Notes under the pieces: generated by a model
Told to the model about the DNA's origin: nothing
What the model saw: the letters and a program-made list of their open reading frames with translations, nothing else
Databases searched by the model: none
Position numbers and translations under genes: made by a program
Assembly: GCA_009694045.1 (NCBI GenBank)
Contig: SHVY01000013.1
Coordinates: 1-62,362, forward strand
Direction: 5' to 3'
DNA: 62,362 bases
Source: Alphaproteobacteria bacterium
GTDB lineage: Bacteria > Pseudomonadota > Alphaproteobacteria > SP197
In this document: positions 59,144 through 62,362 of the stretch, in pieces
Layout of the letters: every line of letters starts with the position of its first letter
How positions within the stretch are numbered: position 1 is the first letter of the stretch

Positions 59144-59926
59144 TTACCGGGCGACCAACCAGCGACCGTCCGAGCAAATCCAATACTGGCCGGTTTCGAG
59201 GCCGTGGCTGGGATCGGCGGGGTCGGGAACGAAGATCGGCGGGCTGCCGTCCGGGGTGCTGACGACCCACAGCCGGCCGTCGTAGTGCGACGTCGCGGCG
59301 AGACCCTCGGGCAAGGTCCGCAGCTCGGCGGTCGCGAGGAAGTCGTGCATCTGGGTCCGCATCTCCTCGGGTATGGGGCCCCAGACCTGGGATCTGTCGT
59401 CCTCCATGGCCTTGCCGGCGGCATCGTAGGTGGCGAAGTCCTTGGCCGCGATCGCCGCATGAAGGGCCGCGACGGCGCCCAGCACGTCGGCGGGATCGCC
59501 GGTCCAAGGCGCGCTGGTAAGGAACTCCCATTCCGGCAGCCCCGCGATCGGGACCGTGGCCGCGACGGCGCCTTCGCCTTCGACCCGGCCCTCGGCCAAG
59601 CGGGGCAAGACGACGTCGGTGACCATGGTGACCTCGATGAAGCCATCGGCCGCCGCGGCGTGGCCTTCGACGACGATCTCGTTGTCGCCGTTCCGCATCC
59701 ACTGCCCGGTGTCGACGAAGTCGGAGGGATCGCTCGACCCCTCCGCCGCCGCACCGGCCGCGAACCGGTGCATCGGCACGCCGTTCACCATGACCCGCCC
59801 TGCGGCTTTGTGGTAGCTGATGTTGACCGTGACGTTGGGCAGATCCTGGGTACGCACCGCGGGCCCGAACGGCGGCGGCGCCGCGACGAGCACGAGCGCC
59901 AACGCGAACACCAGCTTGCGGATCAT
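59144..59926 (-). CDS. Secreted hypothetical protein
   Basis: The 260-aa product has a signal peptide (MIRKLVFALALVLVAAPPP, cleaved near residue 25-30). The body contains ISYHKAAGRVMVNGVPMHRF, GDNEIVVEGHAAAADGFIEV and LWVVSTPDGSPPIFVPDP, a beta-rich pattern. No domain was recognised. AAAGGAA precedes the ATG. It is divergent from the next gene, 45 bp apart, and could act in the periplasm; the function is unknown. Confidence 0.75.
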   Translation of the reverse strand: MIRKLVFALALVLVAAPPPFGPAVRTQDLPNVTVNISYHKAAGRVMVNGVPMHRFAAGAAAEGSSDPSDFVDTGQWMRNGDNEIVVEGHAAAADGFIEVTMVTDVVLPRLAEGRVEGEGAVAATVPIAGLPEWEFLTSAPWTGDPADVLGAVAALHAAIAAKDFATYDAAGKAMEDDRSQVWGPIPEEMRTQMHDFLATAELRTLPEGLAATSHYDGRLWVVSTPDGSPPIFVPDPADPSHGLETGQYWICSDGRWLVAR

Positions 59927-59971
59927 GGTACGGTTCCTTTCCCAGAAACCGACCACCTTGGAGCAAGCGCG

Positions 59972-60469
59972 GTGTCCGCCGTCATCCTCGAATCGGCTGC
60001 GTGCGAAGAAACGAGTTGGCACGACAACCTGATCTACGCATTCCGATTCGACGTGGGTGACAGCGACCGGGGCGAATGGTGGGGCGACATGGTCCTCGAC
60101 ATCGACCACATTCTGGAGTGGGTGCGGGGGAACGACGGCCGCATCGGATTTCGGGTCGCGCCGGCCACGCTGGTGTTCCAGGACGTGGCCAATCTGCAGG
60201 TCACGCTCGGTCAGGCTGCCGGCGATCACCCGAGGACCCTCGGCGAGCTTGCGATCGACCGGGTCACCAAGGTGGCGATCCCGTGGCCCTGGAGCGACGC
60301 GCGCCTGCCCTATTACCGCTGGCGCATCGGCCTCAACGCGCCCGCTGGCGGCGTGATCGGGTTCCTGGCCAGCGGCTTCACCCAAACCTTGCGCGCGGAG
60401 CCGGTGTTGCTCGAGCAGCAGCGCTGGTCTCCCGGCGACCGGCCGGCACTGCCGGCTCGTTCGCGCTAA
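59972..60469 (+). CDS. Hypothetical protein (165 aa)
   Basis: A 165-aa protein with GTG start and GGAG nine bases upstream. It reads [16 protein letters not shown] ... [20 protein letters not shown] ... [20 protein letters not shown] and has no signal peptide, TM helix or recognised motif. The strongly acidic, aromatic pattern suggests a globular cytoplasmic protein seen in alphaproteobacteria, but no function can be given. It overlaps the prfB end by 4 bp (convergent). Confidence 0.7.
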   Translation: MSAVILESAACEETSWHDNLIYAFRFDVGDSDRGEWWGDMVLDIDHILEWVRGNDGRIGFRVAPATLVFQDVANLQVTLGQAAGDHPRTLGELAIDRVTKVAIPWPWSDARLPYYRWRIGLNAPAGGVIGFLASGFTQTLRAEPVLLEQQRWSPGDRPALPARSR

Positions 60470-61588
60470 GCCAAGGGCTTCAACCCGGCCCCGGTCACCC
60501 GCTCGGCGAGGGCCGCGGCCATGAACGGATCGAGATCGCCGTTCAGCACCCCGTCGGCGTTGCCGGTCTCCACCCCGGTCCGCAGGTCCTTGACCATGCG
60601 GTAGGGGTGCAGGACGTAGGACCGGATCTGGTGGCCCCAGCCGATATCGGTCTTCTGCGCGTTCAGGGCCTGCACCTCGGCCTCGCGCTTCTGCAGCTCG
60701 GCCTCGTAGAGGCGGGCCCGCAGCATCGCCCAGGCCTCGGCCCGGTTGCGGTGTTGCGACCGGTTGCTCTGGCATTGGACGACGATGCCGGTGGGGGCGT
60801 GGGTCAGGCGCACGGCGCTGTCGGTCTTGTTCACGTGCTGACCGCCGGCGCCCGAGGCGCGGTAGGTGTCGGTGCGCACGTCCTTCTCGTCGATCTGAAC
60901 CTCGATCGTTTCATCGACGACGGGATAGACCCAGACGCTGGCGAAGCTGGTGTGCCGGCGCCCGGCCGAGTCGAACGGCGAGAGCCGGACCAGCCGGTGG
61001 ACCCCGCTCTCGGTCTTGCACCAGCCGTAGGCGTTGGTGCCGCTGACCCGGATGGTCACGGACTTGAGCCCGGCTTCCTCGCCTGGGCTCGCCTCGATCT
61101 CCTCGACCTTGTAGCCGTGGGCCTCGGCCCAGCGCAGGTACATCCGCTCCAGCATCTCGGCCCAGTCCTGGCTTTCGGTGCCGCCGGCCCCGGCGTGGAT
61201 CTCGACGTAGCAATCGTTGCCGTCCGCTTCGCCCGACAACAGGCTTTCGAGACGCAGGGTCTGCCCTCGCTTGGCCGCCTCGTTCAGCGCCGCCTGGGCC
61301 GCATCGACCAAGTCGCTATCGCCCTCCGCCTCGGCGATCTGGGCCAGTTCGAGGTTGTCGTCGCGTTCGCGCTCGAGCCCCTCGACGGCGGCGAGGGCGC
61401 CGCTGAGTTTCTGCCGCTCGCGCATCAGCTTCTGCGCCGCCGCTGGATTGTCCCACAGGTCGGAGCGCTCCGCCGCCGCGTTCAGCTCGGCGAGGCGCCG
61501 CTTGGCGTTATCCCAGTCAAAGATGCCTCCTGAGGAGCGCGAGCGCCTCGGTGATGGTATCGGCCAGGCTGGTGATCTCGGCGCGCAA
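60466..61588 (-). CDS. prfB: Peptide chain release factor 2, with programmed +1 frameshift
   Basis: RF2 terminates translation at UGA and UAA. The conserved protein starts from [13 protein letters not shown], has the anticodon-like region and the catalytic GGQ in [16 protein letters not shown]. The true start is TTG at 61588 ([16 protein letters not shown]..., with GAGGAG seven bases upstream); 23 codons later the frame meets CTT TGA. Shifting +1 there (CTT T-GAC) gives LDWDNA and the rest. The 61644 frame of 392 aa is an artefact of reading only the downstream frame. Slow termination by RF2 itself causes the shift, autoregulating the gene. Confidence 0.95.
61516..61531 (-). promoter_or_regulatory. 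prfB programmed +1 frameshift site
   Basis: On the minus strand AGGAGG (61531-61526), CAT, CTT (61522-61520), TGA (61519-61517), C. The Shine-Dalgarno-like AGGAGG ends three bases before the CTT slip codon, exactly as in E. coli prfB. It stimulates a +1 shift at the in-frame UGA. Confidence 0.95.
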
Positions 61589-61858
61589 CGGCCTGCTCCT
61601 CTGAGACACGGAGTCTCAGTCTCACATAGGCCATCACTCGTCATTTGCCTAGACCGTATCGACGGCCTCGCACCACACCTGATACGCCGTTTGGTGGGCC
61701 GCCAATGCGCCGACGAACGGACTCAGAACGACCATGGCGCCGTCACCGGAAGATCAGGCCACGCAGCCATCGGTCCATGCACCGATTTCGGGCACGGCGG
61801 GAACCGCCATCATCTCCCCTAACTTCCATCCCCCGAGCAGGCCTTTCCGACACGGTAC

Positions 61859-62237
61859 TTACAAGCTCACCGTCAGGCCCCCGTCATGTTCAACGAGAAT
61901 CTTTATCGCGTCAGTTTGTAGGCTGCCCCGAGGCGTGATCTTGACCCATTCACACACCGCGACCGCGGTGGTTGGGTGCTCCGCCACTTGCGCTCGGAGG
62001 CCGTCATGCTAGAGCGCGAGAACGTCTTCCAATGGGGCGGCGTCGCCTGTGAAACTTGCCGCGAGAACCACCTCCCCCGCAGGGGTCAGGTAAGCTCCAA
62101 ACGGGCCAAATCCACCGAGCTTCACCACGTGATCTTCCGCAAAATTAAGAAGCAAGTCCGACACCAAGATCAGATCACCCTTTGCCGCTCGATAAAGAGT
62201 GTCGAAAGCTTGCTCAGAGCCGCTCCGAAAAGATGTT
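61859..62237 (-). pseudogene. Hypothetical gene remnant with internal amber stop, cut by IS5-type insertion
   Basis: On the minus strand the frame reads FRSGSEQAFDTLYRAAKGDL ... GGFGPFGAYLTPAGEVVLAA ... LEDVLAL, then TAG (62011-62009), then HDGLRAQVAEHPTTAVAVCE ... LVEHDGGLTVSL and TAA. The two parts are in the same frame and both look protein-like, so a single G-to-T change (GAG to TAG) may have created the stop. No start codon of its own is visible, because the IS end at about 62238 replaces it. No family was recognised. The 270 bp between this and prfB (61589-61858) show no feature I can name. Confidence 0.55.
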
Positions 62238-62362
62238 GAGTCTGGGGAGTCGGTTGTGACTCTATGGGTGGCAACCTTGTTGAGGAGGTTGCTTGATGTG
62301 GACGCCCGAACATCGTGCCGTGGCGGATCGTCGCGGTCTGCGTTATCCCAGCGATTTGACGG
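62238..62362 (+). mobile_element. IS5-family insertion sequence, 5' end
   Basis: The start of an IS5-type element running out of the window. A short terminal dyad GAGTC...GACTC (62238-62262) may be its end; the exact boundary and target duplication cannot be defined. The transposase ATG lies 58 bases inside. Confidence 0.65.
62296..62362 (+). CDS. IS5-family transposase, N-terminal fragment
   Basis: The first 22 codons read MWTPEHRAVADRRGLRYPSD followed by LT, matching the N-terminus of DDE transposases of this IS group (MWTP...RRGLRYPSDLTDAEW...). GAGGAGG precedes the ATG by 8 bases. The rest lies beyond the window edge. Confidence 0.8.
   Translation, partial: MWTPEHRAVADRRGLRYPSDLT

Noticed and set aside
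61645..61938. 97-codon plus-strand frame after prfB
   Set aside because: Low-complexity Arg/Pro/Ser composition, no ribosome site, no homology, and it overlaps a better minus-strand remnant.

Overview
The window is GC-rich chromosomal DNA of an alphaproteobacterium, probably of Rhodospirillales type. The grounds are a GcrA-family regulator, an ISC (not only SUF) iron-sulphur operon with two cysteine desulfurases, an elongator tRNA-Met of alphaproteobacterial type, glnE, a two-subunit glycine decarboxylase, and dense overlapping (ATGA, TAATG) start/stop junctions. Both ends are cut inside insertion sequences: the 3' end of an IS21 element on the left and the 5' end of an IS5-type element on the right.

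Left part (1-9.8 kb): an IS21 remnant, a short gcrA-like gene, a tandem block of three small palindromic repeats, a methionine-synthase-like gene remnant, an Lrp regulator divergent from an AceE/transketolase-like E1 enzyme, an unassigned hairpin-rich spacer, an AAA ATPase, a LOG protein, an acyl-CoA dehydrogenase, an amidase and a TIM-barrel isomerase.

9.8-20.8 kb (minus strand) is one compact operon: class II glutamine amidotransferase (GlxB/MgsA-like), a fusion of the GXGXG and FMN parts of glutamate synthase (GlxC+GlxD), a GltD-like flavoprotein fused to a degenerate FMN-barrel domain, both halves of the glycine decarboxylase P-protein (without gcvT or gcvH), an ATP-NAD kinase homologue, a cupin and a Rieske oxygenase. 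It looks like an amine or N-methylated glycine catabolic system in which nitrogen is moved onto glutamate; the substrate is unknown. This is the best candidate for an undescribed system.

20.9-28 kb: small membrane and nuclease genes, a dehydrogenase, a form-II CoxL-like molybdenum hydroxylase large subunit, an amidohydrolase, a choline-kinase-like phosphotransferase and a small molybdopterin-fold protein. 28.1-39.3 kb (minus strand) is a long run: a complete dipeptide ABC transporter (dppA-B-C-D-F), a 79-aa unknown, two polyamine-type permeases lacking ATPase and binding protein, two glutamine-synthetase-like ligases (one frameshifted) and a PhyH-type dioxygenase. This suggests import and gamma-glutamylation of amines.

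39.3-49 kb: tRNA-Met overlapping mnmA, then the operon cysE-iscR-nifS-iscS-iscU-iscA-hscB-hscA-fdx-iscX, preceded by a sigma70-like promoter with an overlapping type-1 IscR box. 49-61.6 kb: anmK, tyrS, an AsmA/YhdP-like giant, glnE, an MFS transporter, two unknown genes, and prfB with its programmed +1 frameshift.

A recurrent theme is a set of short palindromic repeats (named A, B, C and D here), many ending in CTAG. They sit between convergent genes and often supply the TAG stop codon of the neighbouring gene. Several genes also carry single-base frameshifts (glutamine synthetase, nuclease, potB-like), which may be decay or sequencing error.
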